Positions 10,119 through 18,873 of a DNA stretch of 64,000 nucleotides are shown piece by piece; within the stretch, counting starts at the first letter, position 1; each line of letters starts with the position of its first letter. Both the position numbers and the translations under genes were made by a program. Location of the stretch: the NCBI GenBank assembly GCA_004570425.1, contig SPQJ01000010.1, positions 1-64,000 on the forward strand. Direction: 5' to 3'. Under the pieces are notes generated by a model. It did no database searches, was not told the DNA's origin, and saw only the letters and a program-made list of their open reading frames with translations. Source of the stretch: Bacillus sp. AZ43 (GTDB lineage: Bacteria > Actinomycetota > Actinomycetes > Mycobacteriales > Geodermatophilaceae).

Positions 10119-10661
10119 TCACACGCCGCGCACCGGGATCACCAGCTCCTGCCGCGCGGGCGCGACCAGCCCCACGAGGCGCTCCGCGACGGCGAACACC
10201 AGCAGGCCCGGCACGATCAGGACGGCGGGTGGCAGGACCAGCGGCGCCGCCAGCAGCGAGATCGCCAGGACGCCGGGCGCGCTGACGAGCCAGCCGGGGC
10301 GGCGCGCGGGGTCCGCCAGCGCCCCCCAGCGCACGCCGGTCCACATGAGCCAACGCCGCAGGACGGGGACGCCGGCCTCCCGCATGACCCTGCGGAAGAT
10401 GCCGTCGGCGTCGCGGGACGTGACCACCCCGCTCGTGATGCCCTCCGTGCAGAGCCAGTCGTGCAGGATCGCGGCGAGGGTGTAGGCGCCGAAACGCGGC
10501 ACCAGCCAGGTGACCGGCCGGGGCACCGTGGCGAAGTCGGTGCGGAAGCCGGCGGGGACGACGAAGCGGTCCCGGCGGCCCTGGTAGACCAGCGCGTCCA
10601 CCAGGGCCCACCGGTCGGCGTCGACGCGACGGACGGTCAGCGAACCGGGCAGGAAGGGCAC
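10119..10661 (-). CDS. DUF1353 family protein with C-terminal membrane segments
   Basis: 180 residues. The N-terminal half carries the DUF1353 signature (FVVPAGFRTDFATVPR, then AAILHDWLC), a phage-associated domain of unknown function. The C-terminal part has two hydrophobic stretches (about residues 128-160), so the protein is probably membrane-attached, which is less common for the family. It lies 37 nt after the molybdopterin subunit and 43 nt before the MetE-like gene on the same strand. Its presence in a metabolic operon rather than a phage is worth noting. Function unknown. Confidence 0.8.
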   Translation of the reverse strand: MPFLPGSLTVRRVDADRWALVDALVYQGRRDRFVVPAGFRTDFATVPRPVTWLVPRFGAYTLAAILHDWLCTEGITSGVVTSRDADGIFRRVMREAGVPVLRRWLMWTGVRWGALADPARRPGWLVSAPGVLAISLLAAPLVLPPAVLIVPGLLVFAVAERLVGLVAPARQELVIPVRGV

Positions 10662-10698
10662 GAACCCACCTTGTGGCAGACCCGTCGACGCCGCAGCG

Positions 10699-12996
10699 TC
10701 AGGTGCCGGTGATGTGCTCCGGTCGGATCGGCACGCGGCGCAGCGGCTTGCCGGTGGCGGCCCGGACGGCCGCGGCCACCGCCGGGCCCGACGAGATCGT
10801 CGGCGGCTCCCCCACGCCGCGGACGCCGTACGGCGCGTGCGGATCGGCGTACTCCAGCACCTCCACCTGCATCGGCGGCATGTCGAGGATGGTCGGGATC
10901 AGGTAGTCGGTGAACGACGGGTTCCGCACGTGCCCGTCGGTCACCACGATCTCCTCCATCAGCGCCAGGCCCATGCCCTGCGCCGAGCCGCCGTGGATCT
11001 GGCCGACGACGGCGTCGGGGTTGATCGCCTTGCCGACGTCCTGCGCGGTGTCGAGCGCGACCACCTTGACCAGGCCGAGCTCCACGTCGACGTCGACCAC
11101 GGCGCGATGCGCGGAGAAGGCGAACTGCACGTGCGCGTCGCCCTGGCCGGTCTCCGGGTCGATGGCGTGGGTCGGCCGGTGCCGGTACTCGACGGTCTCC
11201 TCGACCGCCTCGGCCCCCAGGACGTCGGCCAGCCCGGCGAGCACCTCACCGGAGGCGCCGACGATCTTCTCGCCGTCCAGGCGGAGCTCGCCGGCGTCCC
11301 GGCCGAGCGCGGTCGCCGCCCGGTCGAGGACGACGGCGCGCACGGCCTCGCAGGCGGCCTTCACCGCACCGCCGGTCACGTACGTCTGCCGGGACGCCGA
11401 CGTCGACCCGCCCGACCCGACGGCGGTGTTCTTCGGGTGCACGACCACCCGCTCCACCCCGAGCTCCGTGCGGCAGATCTGCTGCTCGACGGTGACCAGG
11501 CCCTGGCCCACCTCCGCGGCCGCCGTGTGCACCGTGGCCACCGCCTCGCCCCCGGTCATCTCGAGCCGGACCCGCGCGGTCGAGTAGTCGTCGAACCCCT
11601 CGGAGAAGCCGACGTTCTTGTAGGTCACCGCGTAGCCGACACCGCGGACCACGCCCTCGCCGTGGGTGGTGTTGCCGACCGACCCGGGCAGCGAGCGCAG
11701 ATCGGCGTCCCCGTCCCGCTCCGGCGGGAGCGGCAGGTCGCGGACGATCTGCAGCAGCTCGGCGACCGGCGCCGCGGAGTCGATCACCTGCCCGGTGATG
11801 TTGAGGTCGCCCTCCCGCATGCCGTTGAGCTGCCGGACGGCGACCCGGTCGACCCCGACGGCGTCGGCCAGCTCGTCCATCAGCGCCTCGTGGGCGAACG
11901 CGGCCTGCACGCAGCCGAAACCGCGCATCGCCCCGCACGGCGGGTTGTTGGTGAACACCCCGTAGGCGTCGACCGCGACGTTCGGGATCCGGTAGGGGCC
12001 CAGGCCCAGGGTGCCGCCGTTGCCGACGACGGCGGCGGTGGAGGACGCGTACGCGCCGCCGTCGAAGAGCAGCTTCGCCCGGGCGTAGACCAGCGTGCCG
12101 TCCCGCTCGGCGCCGAACTCGTAGGTGAGCCACGCCGGGTGCCGGTGCACGTGGCCGAAGAACGACTCCTCGCGGCTGTAGGACATCTTCACCGGCCGGC
12201 CGGTGCGCAGGGCCAGCAGGCTGGCGTGCACGTGGACCGAGAGGTCCTCCCGGCCGCCGAAGGCACCGCCGACACCGGCCAGGTGCAGGCGCACCAGCTC
12301 GCTCGGCATGCCGAGGGCGAGGCACATCTGCCGCTGGTCGACGTGCAGCCACTGGGTGGCCACGTACAGGTCGACGCCGCCGTCCTCCGCCGGGACCGCG
12401 AGCCCCGATTCGGGGCCGAGGAAGGCCTGGTCCTGCATGCCGACCTCGAAGTCGAGCGAGACGACGACCGGCGCGGTGGCCGCCTCGTCCCCACGGCGGA
12501 GCTTCAGGTGGCGGACGAGGTTGCCGGGCCGGTGCACGGCCGGGGCGTCGTCGTCCATGGCCCGGCGCGGGTCGGTGACCGCCGGCAGCACTTCGTAGTC
12601 GACCCGGATCCGCCGCGCCGCCCGGCGGGCGGTCTCCGGGTGGTCGGCCGCGACCAGCGCGACCGGCTCCCCCTCGTAGCGGACGAACTCCGAGGCGAGC
12701 ACCGGCTGGTCGGCGTGCTCCAGCCCGACGGCGTTCTCGCCGGGGACGTCGTCCGCGGTCAGGATCGCCGTGACGCCGGGAACGGTGAGGGCGTCGGAGA
12801 CGTCGATGCCGCGGATCCGGGCGTGCGGGTGCGGGCTGCGCAACGTCACGCCCCACACCATGTCGTCGTGCCAGAGGTCGCTGGCGTAGGCGAACTCGCC
12901 GGTGACCTTCAGCGTGCCGTCGGGCCGGAGGGGGCTGTCACCGATCCGCCCGGACGGCGTGGTCGTCGTGGTCCGGGTGCCGGCCTCGGTGCTCAT
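10699..12996 (-). CDS. Molybdopterin-binding large subunit, xanthine dehydrogenase family
   Basis: 765 residues: aldehyde oxidase/xanthine dehydrogenase a/b hammerhead domain first, then the Moco-binding domain. FGGRED and CGAMRGFGCVQ correspond to active-site loops of the purine-hydroxylase type. The CO-dehydrogenase signature (AYxCSFR) is absent, so this is not a form I CODH. It hydroxylates a heterocycle or aldehyde with water as oxygen donor. The ATG at 12996 overlaps the stop of the iron-sulfur gene (ATGA), so the subunits are translationally coupled. The exact substrate cannot be read from sequence; a purine is possible. Confidence 0.92.
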   Translation of the reverse strand: MSTEAGTRTTTTTPSGRIGDSPLRPDGTLKVTGEFAYASDLWHDDMVWGVTLRSPHPHARIRGIDVSDALTVPGVTAILTADDVPGENAVGLEHADQPVLASEFVRYEGEPVALVAADHPETARRAARRIRVDYEVLPAVTDPRRAMDDDAPAVHRPGNLVRHLKLRRGDEAATAPVVVSLDFEVGMQDQAFLGPESGLAVPAEDGGVDLYVATQWLHVDQRQMCLALGMPSELVRLHLAGVGGAFGGREDLSVHVHASLLALRTGRPVKMSYSREESFFGHVHRHPAWLTYEFGAERDGTLVYARAKLLFDGGAYASSTAAVVGNGGTLGLGPYRIPNVAVDAYGVFTNNPPCGAMRGFGCVQAAFAHEALMDELADAVGVDRVAVRQLNGMREGDLNITGQVIDSAAPVAELLQIVRDLPLPPERDGDADLRSLPGSVGNTTHGEGVVRGVGYAVTYKNVGFSEGFDDYSTARVRLEMTGGEAVATVHTAAAEVGQGLVTVEQQICRTELGVERVVVHPKNTAVGSGGSTSASRQTYVTGGAVKAACEAVRAVVLDRAATALGRDAGELRLDGEKIVGASGEVLAGLADVLGAEAVEETVEYRHRPTHAIDPETGQGDAHVQFAFSAHRAVVDVDVELGLVKVVALDTAQDVGKAINPDAVVGQIHGGSAQGMGLALMEEIVVTDGHVRNPSFTDYLIPTILDMPPMQVEVLEYADPHAPYGVRGVGEPPTISSGPAVAAAVRAATGKPLRRVPIRPEHITGT

Positions 12997-13463
12997 GCCT
13001 GCGCCTGCCGCTGGGCCGCCAGCCGGACGGCGTCGAGGATCTTCTCGTAGCCCGTGCAGCGGCAGAGGTTGCCGGCCAGGGCCTCGCGGATCTCGAGGTC
13101 GGACGGGTCGGGCACCCGTTCCAGGAGGTCGTGCGCGGCCACCAGCAGCCCGGGCGTGCAGAAGCCGCACTGGACGGCGCCGGCCTCGACGAACGCCTCC
13201 TGCACCGGGTGCAACCCCTCGTCGGGCGCCAGGCCCTCGACCGTGACCACCTCCCGGCCGATCGCCTGCCCGGCGGCGACGAGGCAGGCGCAGACCGGCT
13301 CCCCGTCGAGGTAGACGGTGCAGGACCCGCACTCCCCCTGCTCGCAGGCGTTCTTGGAGCCGGGCAGCCCCATCCGCTCCCGCAGGACGTAGAGCAGGCT
13401 CTCGCCGGCCCAGACGTCGTCGACCTCGTGCTCGGTGCCGTTCACGGTGGTGGTGATGCGCAC
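12993..13463 (-). CDS. [2Fe-2S] small subunit of the molybdenum hydroxylase
   Basis: 156 residues. The plant-ferredoxin-type cluster motif is CEQGECGSC followed by a later Cys (PVCACL), and the second cluster is in the helical domain with CGFCTPG and CRCTGYEKI. This is the usual CoxS/XdhC layout; it carries electrons from the Mo centre to FAD. The GTG start at 13463 lies 2 nt after the FAD-subunit stop, and its stop overlaps the large-subunit ATG. All three subunits are therefore one operon. Confidence 0.95.
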   Translation of the reverse strand: MRITTTVNGTEHEVDDVWAGESLLYVLRERMGLPGSKNACEQGECGSCTVYLDGEPVCACLVAAGQAIGREVVTVEGLAPDEGLHPVQEAFVEAGAVQCGFCTPGLLVAAHDLLERVPDPSDLEIREALAGNLCRCTGYEKILDAVRLAAQRQAQA

Positions 13464-13465
13464 GG

Positions 13466-14338
13466 TCAGGCCGCCTTCCGCAGGTCGTTCCAGGCCCAGG
13501 TGACCGCGCGGCGCGCCATCACCGAGAGGGAGTGCCGCCGGTAGGCCGCACTCCCCCGCACGTCGTCGATCGGGGACGCCGCCGCGGCGACCCGCTCCCC
13601 GAAGGCGCGCGCCAGCGACTCGGGCAGCTCCCCCCGGGACTGCCAGAGCCCGGTGGCGCCGAGCTCGCCGGCCAGGAACTCCTCGGCCTCCGGCGCGCGC
13701 CGCGGGGTGGGGGCCGCCGAGCCGATGCCGGTGCCGACGGCCTCCCGCTCGGGGTGCAGGGCGCAGGCGAACGCCGACACGGCGATGACCATGGCGTTGC
13801 GCGTGCCGACCTTGCTGAACTGCTGGGGCCCGGTCGCCACCGGCACGCGGACCGCGGCGATCAACTCGTCCTCGGCGAGCGCGTTCCGCTTCACCCCGGT
13901 GTAGAAGTCGGCCGCGGGTACCAGCCGGACACCGCGGGCGGCGGACTCCACCTCGACGACCGCGCCGGCGGCCAGCAGCGGCGGGTGCGCGTCGCCGGCC
14001 GGGGAGGCCGAGCCGAGGTTGCCGCCGACCGTTCCCCGCACCCGGATCTGCGGCGACCCCACCGTGCGGGCCGCCATCGCCAGCCCGGGCAGTTCCGCGC
14101 CGAGGTCCTCGATGATCCGCGCATAGGGGACGGCCGCGCCCAGCCGGACCGCGCCGTCCTCTCGCGACCACTCCCGCAGTTCCGGCACCCGGCCGAGGTC
14201 GAGCAGCGCCCCGGGTCGGCGGCGGTCGAAGTTGAGGTCGACCATGACATCGGTGCCGCCGCAGATCGGCAGCGCGTCCGGCCGCTCCGCGCGGACCCGG
14301 AGCGCCTCCTCCCACGACCCGGGTTGCAGGAAGTCCAT
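13466..14338 (-). CDS. FAD-binding medium subunit of the molybdenum hydroxylase
   Basis: 290 residues, CoxM/XdhB type. FAD-binding motifs CGGTDVMV (near residue 26) and TVGGNLGSASPAGD (near residue 105) are present, followed by the CO-dehydrogenase flavoprotein C-terminal domain. It passes electrons from the [2Fe-2S] subunit to the acceptor. The ATG at 14338 has GAGGAG at 5-9 nt spacing. The gene order FAD, Fe-S, Mo is the classical order for this enzyme class. Confidence 0.94.
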   Translation of the reverse strand: MDFLQPGSWEEALRVRAERPDALPICGGTDVMVDLNFDRRRPGALLDLGRVPELREWSREDGAVRLGAAVPYARIIEDLGAELPGLAMAARTVGSPQIRVRGTVGGNLGSASPAGDAHPPLLAAGAVVEVESAARGVRLVPAADFYTGVKRNALAEDELIAAVRVPVATGPQQFSKVGTRNAMVIAVSAFACALHPEREAVGTGIGSAAPTPRRAPEAEEFLAGELGATGLWQSRGELPESLARAFGERVAAAASPIDDVRGSAAYRRHSLSVMARRAVTWAWNDLRKAA

Positions 14339-14539
14339 CGCCGCTCCTCGCCCTGGTGCCGATCCGTCCCAGCAGCAAACATCCCGCCGGGAGGCGTGGC
14401 AAGGAACCCGTACCGGAACGTGATCACGCCGGCGGGACGCGGCCGCCCGCGACGTCCCGGTGCGACGGGCCGACCCGGCCGCGCCACACTTCGGGGTCAG
14501 CACCCTCGTGTTCCGGGCCGGCGCGGTCCGCTGACCACC

Positions 14540-14545
14540 TATGCT
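14540..14545 (+). promoter_or_regulatory. -10 box (TATGCT) for the GT-C-like gene
   Basis: TATGCT ends 8 nt before the GTG at 14554, with no Shine-Dalgarno; supports that start rather than upstream in-frame codons. Confidence 0.45.
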
Positions 14546-14553
14546 CACGCGTC

Positions 14554-16449
14554 GTGACCAGGGACACGTCCAGCGTGGTCGAGGCCGTCGTCGACCGCCC
14601 GGCCGACGAGAAGGCCGGCGACCGGTCGCCCGGCGAGGGCGCCTCCGGCGACCGCATCCTCCGCTGGACGGCCTCGCTCACCGGACGGCGGCTCACCGTG
14701 GCCGCCCTGGTCCTCATCGGCCTGCAGCTCCTCCTCCGCGGCTGGGTGGCGGCGAACAGCTACTTCCGGCAGGACGACCTGATCGTCAGCGGCCTCGCCG
14801 CCCGCCGGCCGTTGTTCTCCGCCGATTTCCTGCTCTACGACCACGACGGCCACTTCATGCCGGCCGGGTTCCTCCTGACCGGCCTGCTCAGCCGGCTGGC
14901 GCCGCTGGAGTGGTGGGTCATGCTCGTGACCCTGGTCGCCCTCGCTGCGGTGGCATCGCTCGCGGTGTGGCGACTGCTCCGCATCCTGCTGGGCGACCGC
15001 CCGGTCCTGCTCGTGCCGCTCCTGCTGTACCTCTTCTCCCCCCTGAGCCTGCCCGCCTTCGCCTGGTTCATCGCGGGCGCGAACGCGCTCCCCCTCCAGG
15101 CGGGCCTCGCCTGGGTCGTGGGCGACGCGGTCCTGCTCGCGCGCACCGGCCGCGTCCGGTACGCCGTCACGGGCACCCTGGCGTTCGCGGTCACGCTGAC
15201 GTTCTTCGAGAAGTCCCTGGTGATCCCGCTGGTGGCGGCCGCTGTCCTGGTGGTGCTGCTCCGCACCGCGGGCGCGGCGACCCCGATCGTCGCCGCTCTC
15301 CGGGAGGGCCGCTGGCTGTGGGTCGGCTGCACGCTCGTCGTCGCGGGCTGGTTCGCCGTGTACGCCACGGTGGTCGGTTCCCCCGCGATCGACGAGCGGG
15401 ACGCGGGCACCGTGCCGCAGGCCGTCGACCTCATCGGCGGCGGCTGGCTGGAGGGGCTGGTGCCCGGCCTGATCGGTGGGCCGCTGACGTGGGCCGATCC
15501 GGGGCTGTGGGCGACGCCGGCACCCAGCATCGTCGTCGTCGGGTGCGTCGCGATCGCCTGCGCGATCGTCTGGACCTCCCGCCACCGGCGCGGCGCGGGT
15601 GTCATCTGGTGGCTCTTCGCGGCCTACCTCGTGATCAACGCGGCGGCGATGATCACCGGGCGGCTCACCGAGGCCACGCCGACCCTGCTGTCGCTGAGCC
15701 TGCGGTACTACGCCGAGGCGCCGCTGGTCGCGGCCCTGGTCCTCGCCCTGCTGATCCTGGCGCCGACGCGGACCGACTTCCGGCGCCGTCCGGTGCTGAC
15801 CCCGGCCGGCCGGCGGGCCGCGGGGATCGGCGCGGCTGCCGCTTTCCTCGTCGCGTCCCTGTGGTCGACCGCGAGCTTCACCCGCGTCATGGCGGACTCG
15901 TCCACCGACGACTACCTGGCGAACGCTCGCGCCTCGTTCGAGCAGGTCGGCGACGCGCCGCTGCTGGACCAGAGCGTGCCGGACTCGGTCGTGTGGGCTC
16001 CCGCGCACCCCTACAACATGGCGACGCACGTCTTCGCCCCGCTGGGCCACGAGGCGCCGTTCGCCTCGTCGACGCCCGAGCTGCGCCTGCTCGACACGTC
16101 GGGACAGCTGGTCGACGGCCGCATCGACGCCCTGCGCGGCCTGCTGCCCGGACCGCTGGCCGGCTGCGGGTACGGCGTCACCGCCGGGCGGACGACGACG
16201 GTGCCGCTGGACGGCCCCCTGGTGTCGCTGCCCTGGACCGTGCAGCTGAACTACCTCGCCGGGGACGACGGGGTCGTGGAGGTCTCCCTGGACGGCCGGA
16301 CCGTGCGCGTGCCGGTGGAGCGCGGCCCCAACACCGCCTTCGTGCGGCTCACCGGCGGAGGCGACGAACTGCGGCTGCGCGGCGTCACCGCGGGTGTCGG
16401 GGTGTGCGTGGACAGCGGCCAGGTCGGCTTCGTCCGGCCCGTCGACTGA
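14554..16449 (+). CDS. Polytopic membrane protein, GT-C glycosyltransferase-like
   Basis: 631 residues with about ten membrane segments in the first 470 residues and a soluble C-terminal beta-rich domain of about 150 residues. Directly after the first membrane helix is the motif NSYFRQDDLIVSG; an Asp pair or Asp-Glu in this first extracytoplasmic loop is the mark of GT-C enzymes that use polyprenyl-phosphate sugars. No specific family is recognised, so donor and acceptor are unknown. The GTG at 14554 is chosen from the -10 box 8 nt upstream. It ends 8 nt from the convergent SDR gene. Confidence 0.7.
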   Translation: MTRDTSSVVEAVVDRPADEKAGDRSPGEGASGDRILRWTASLTGRRLTVAALVLIGLQLLLRGWVAANSYFRQDDLIVSGLAARRPLFSADFLLYDHDGHFMPAGFLLTGLLSRLAPLEWWVMLVTLVALAAVASLAVWRLLRILLGDRPVLLVPLLLYLFSPLSLPAFAWFIAGANALPLQAGLAWVVGDAVLLARTGRVRYAVTGTLAFAVTLTFFEKSLVIPLVAAAVLVVLLRTAGAATPIVAALREGRWLWVGCTLVVAGWFAVYATVVGSPAIDERDAGTVPQAVDLIGGGWLEGLVPGLIGGPLTWADPGLWATPAPSIVVVGCVAIACAIVWTSRHRRGAGVIWWLFAAYLVINAAAMITGRLTEATPTLLSLSLRYYAEAPLVAALVLALLILAPTRTDFRRRPVLTPAGRRAAGIGAAAAFLVASLWSTASFTRVMADSSTDDYLANARASFEQVGDAPLLDQSVPDSVVWAPAHPYNMATHVFAPLGHEAPFASSTPELRLLDTSGQLVDGRIDALRGLLPGPLAGCGYGVTAGRTTTVPLDGPLVSLPWTVQLNYLAGDDGVVEVSLDGRTVRVPVERGPNTAFVRLTGGGDELRLRGVTAGVGVCVDSGQVGFVRPVD

Positions 16450-16457
16450 CCGTCCCC

Positions 16458-17303
16458 TCAGCGCGCCCGGCGGCGCACGGACCGGGCGGCGAGCGACCGG
16501 ATCCTCGGTGTCTGGCGGGAGAGCACCGCGTCGAGCAACCGGTCGACCGGCGGCACCTCCCCCAGGCGGGCCAGCCCGGCCCAGCGGGGCACGGCGACGG
16601 TCCGCGACCGAGGCGCCGCCAGGCAGCCCGCGATGCGCTCGGCCACCCGCTCCGGGGCGATCCCGCGGGACAGCCGGCCGGCCGCGTCGGCGTCGGACTC
16701 CGGCGGGTGACCGTGGCCGCGGGCCAGCCACTCCGTGGACACGAAGAAGGGGTTGACGGAGTGCACCCGCACCCCGCGCGCGCACACCTCGCGGCGCAGG
16801 CCGGTGACGAAGCCGTCGAGGCCGGCCTTGGTCGCCGAGTAGACGGTCAGGGGCGGCACCTGGGCCCAGGCGGCGACCGACGAGACGGCGACGACGTCGG
16901 CCCGGCCGGTCGACGACGCCGAGGCGAGCAGGTGCGGGAGGGCGAGCCGGGTCAGCTCGATCGCCCCCGTGAGGTTGAGCGCGACGATCCCCTCGACCGC
17001 CTCGCCGGGCATGTCCTCGAGCAGCCCGGCCCAGCCCAGGCCGGCGTTGAGCACGACGGCGTCCAGCCGACCGTGCTCCTCGAGAACGCGCTCGACCAGC
17101 CGGCCGCGGTCACCGGCACCGGCCACGTCGGCCACGACGCCGGTCACGCCGGCGAGCCCGGCGACGGCCTCCTCCAGGCGGTCGCCGTGCCGGGCGCAGG
17201 TGACGACCCGGCAGCCCTCGGCGGCCAGGCGCGCCACGGTGGCCCGGCCGATCCCGGCACTACCGCCAGTGACGAGGACGACGCGGTTCCACGGACGGGT
17301 CAT
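16458..17303 (-). CDS. Short-chain dehydrogenase/reductase
   Basis: 281 residues, classical SDR. TGGSAGIGRA is the Rossmann NAD(P) motif, NAG follows strand 4, Ser of SSVAAW plus Tyr/Lys of YSATK form the catalytic set. The C-terminus carries an extra basic Arg-rich tail (RSVRRRAR). Substrate is unknown. Divergent from the iron-containing redox gene. Confidence 0.9.
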   Translation of the reverse strand: MTRPWNRVVLVTGGSAGIGRATVARLAAEGCRVVTCARHGDRLEEAVAGLAGVTGVVADVAGAGDRGRLVERVLEEHGRLDAVVLNAGLGWAGLLEDMPGEAVEGIVALNLTGAIELTRLALPHLLASASSTGRADVVAVSSVAAWAQVPPLTVYSATKAGLDGFVTGLRREVCARGVRVHSVNPFFVSTEWLARGHGHPPESDADAAGRLSRGIAPERVAERIAGCLAAPRSRTVAVPRWAGLARLGEVPPVDRLLDAVLSRQTPRIRSLAARSVRRRAR

Positions 17304-17364
17304 GCACGCGTACTACCCCCGGGGGACATCACATGCGCCGGTGCATCGATCGCGGGGCGCTGGG

Positions 17365-17370
17365 CATGAT
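17365..17370 (+). promoter_or_regulatory. -10-like box (CATGAT) for the iron-containing redox gene
   Basis: CATGAT ends 7 nt before the ATG at 17378 and lacks a Shine-Dalgarno behind it. The alternative ATG at 17366 would lie inside this box. Confidence 0.35.
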
Positions 17371-17377
17371 CGGCTGC

Positions 17378-18391
17378 ATGCACCTCCCCCAGCCACGGGG
17401 CCCCCTGAGCGAGGCCCTCTTCCGCGACCTGGCCACCCGCACCGCGCTCTCGGCGACGACGATCGAGCGGGGCGAGCGCGTGGCCACGGCGGGCCCCTGC
17501 GCGCTGACCGACGAGGACCTGCAGATCAGCCTGGCCGTCCTCTACGAACTGCACTACCGCGGGTTCGACGGCGTCTCCGAGGACTGGGAGTGGGACCCGG
17601 CGCTGCTGCGGCTGCGCACCGGCCTCGAGCGGCGCCACCTCGCGGCCCTCCGCGAGCTCGTCGGCCCGATCGCGGTCTCCGACGAGCCGATCGACCGCCA
17701 GCTCACCGCGCTGATCGCCGCCGACGACGGGCCGTCGCTCTCCGCCTTCATGGCGAAGGAGGGCACGCTCGAGCAGTGGCGCGAGTACCTGACGGTGCGG
17801 TCGGTGTACCACCTCAAGGAGGGTGACCCGCACAGCTTCGCCATCCCCCGGCTCTCCGGCCGCACCAAGTCGGCCATGGTCGAGATCCAGGCCGACGAGT
17901 ACGGAGGGGGCAGCCCGGCGCGGATGCACAGCGAGCTCTTCGCCGGCCTGATGGCCTCCCTCGGCCTGGATCGCGACTACGGCGCCCTGTGGGACGACGC
18001 CCCGGCCGCCGCCTTCTCCTCGGTGAACACCATGTCGCTGTTCGGCCTGCACCGGCGCTGGCGGGGGGCCGCCCTCGGCCACCTGGCGTGCGTCGAGATG
18101 ACGTCGTCCGAGCCCAGCCGGCGCTACTCGGCCGGGCTGCGCCGCCTGGGCTTCGACGAGCAGGTCACGGTCTTCTACGACGAGCACGTGGAGGCCGACG
18201 CCGTCCACGAGCAGATCGCCTCGGTGGACATGTGCGGTTCCCTCGTGGCCGGCGAACCGGACCTCGCGGCGGACGTGCTCTTCGGCGCCGCCTGCTCGCT
18301 GGCGATGGACGGACTGGCCGCCGAGCACCTGCTGGGCGCCTGGGCGGCGGGGAGCTCCGCGCTGCGGCGGGAGGCCTCGCTCGCCGCCTAG
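17378..18391 (+). CDS. Iron-containing redox enzyme (haem-oxygenase-like diiron oxidase family)
   Basis: 337 residues from the ATG at 17378 (341 from 17366). The all-helical family has His/Glu/Asp iron ligands; candidates are seen in EIQADEYGGGSPARMHSELF and in FYDEHVEADAVHEQ, the typical spacing of two ligand helices. Family members include diiron oxidases and oxygenases acting on amino-acid or fatty-acid derived substrates. The gene converges with a CDGSH iron-sulfur gene 98 nt away; such pairs recur in actinobacteria, which suggests that the CDGSH protein serves as electron or cluster partner. Substrate unknown. Confidence 0.85.
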   Translation: MHLPQPRGPLSEALFRDLATRTALSATTIERGERVATAGPCALTDEDLQISLAVLYELHYRGFDGVSEDWEWDPALLRLRTGLERRHLAALRELVGPIAVSDEPIDRQLTALIAADDGPSLSAFMAKEGTLEQWREYLTVRSVYHLKEGDPHSFAIPRLSGRTKSAMVEIQADEYGGGSPARMHSELFAGLMASLGLDRDYGALWDDAPAAAFSSVNTMSLFGLHRRWRGAALGHLACVEMTSSEPSRRYSAGLRRLGFDEQVTVFYDEHVEADAVHEQIASVDMCGSLVAGEPDLAADVLFGAACSLAMDGLAAEHLLGAWAAGSSALRREASLAA

Positions 18392-18489
18392 ACGCCCGCT
18401 GCGCGAGATCGGTCGCGCCCGACTGCACTCGGCGTCCCCGTTGCCGAAGACCACGACGACAGGCGGGACGAGCAGGGGGGACGCACACA

Positions 18490-18846
18490 TCAGCCCTCCT
18501 CGGGCCCCTGCCGCCGGATCTGCGCCGCCGGCCGCGGCCGGCTGGGCGCGCTGGGTGCGGAGAAACCCGCCCGCTTGTGGGCCCCGTCGCAGAACGGCTT
18601 GATGCCGGACTTGCCGCAGCGGCACAACGCGATCGTCTCCCGCCCCGGGTCGATCTCGTTGCCGTCCTGGTCGACGAGCCGGAAGTCCCCCCGCACGATC
18701 AGCGGACCGTCGCGGTACGGGGTGATGGTTGCGCCGGGGCCCTCGGCGGGGCCGGGCACGACGTCGTCGGGCAGCGGGCGGCCGGCGGACAGGGAACGCG
18801 TCACCGTCGTCCACTGCCCCGCCCCCGCGACCGCCACACGCCCCAC
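18490..18846 (-). CDS. CDGSH iron-sulfur domain protein
   Basis: 118 residues. The single CDGSH domain is CRCGKSGIKPFCDGAH: three Cys and one His bind a mitoNEET-type [2Fe-2S] cluster. It is preceded by a short beta region (PLIVRGDFRLVDQDGNEI) common to the bacterial family. The assumed start is the GTG at 18846; the N-terminal 30 residues are not conserved-looking, so the true start may be further in. Convergent with the iron-containing redox gene. Likely redox or Fe-S transfer role. Confidence 0.88.
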   Translation of the reverse strand: MGRVAVAGAGQWTTVTRSLSAGRPLPDDVVPGPAEGPGATITPYRDGPLIVRGDFRLVDQDGNEIDPGRETIALCRCGKSGIKPFCDGAHKRAGFSAPSAPSRPRPAAQIRRQGPEEG

Positions 18847-18873
18847 GACCCGGTCGGGTGACGGGTGCGCCGG

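Noticed and set aside
10699-12996. Form I carbon monoxide dehydrogenase
   Set aside because: Subunit order fits, but the large subunit has RGFGCVQ in the active-site loop and lacks the AYxCSFR signature, so it is a general xanthine-dehydrogenase-family enzyme.
13532-14557. Plus-strand frame over the FAD subunit
   Set aside because: Antisense shadow of a gene with complete FAD motifs.
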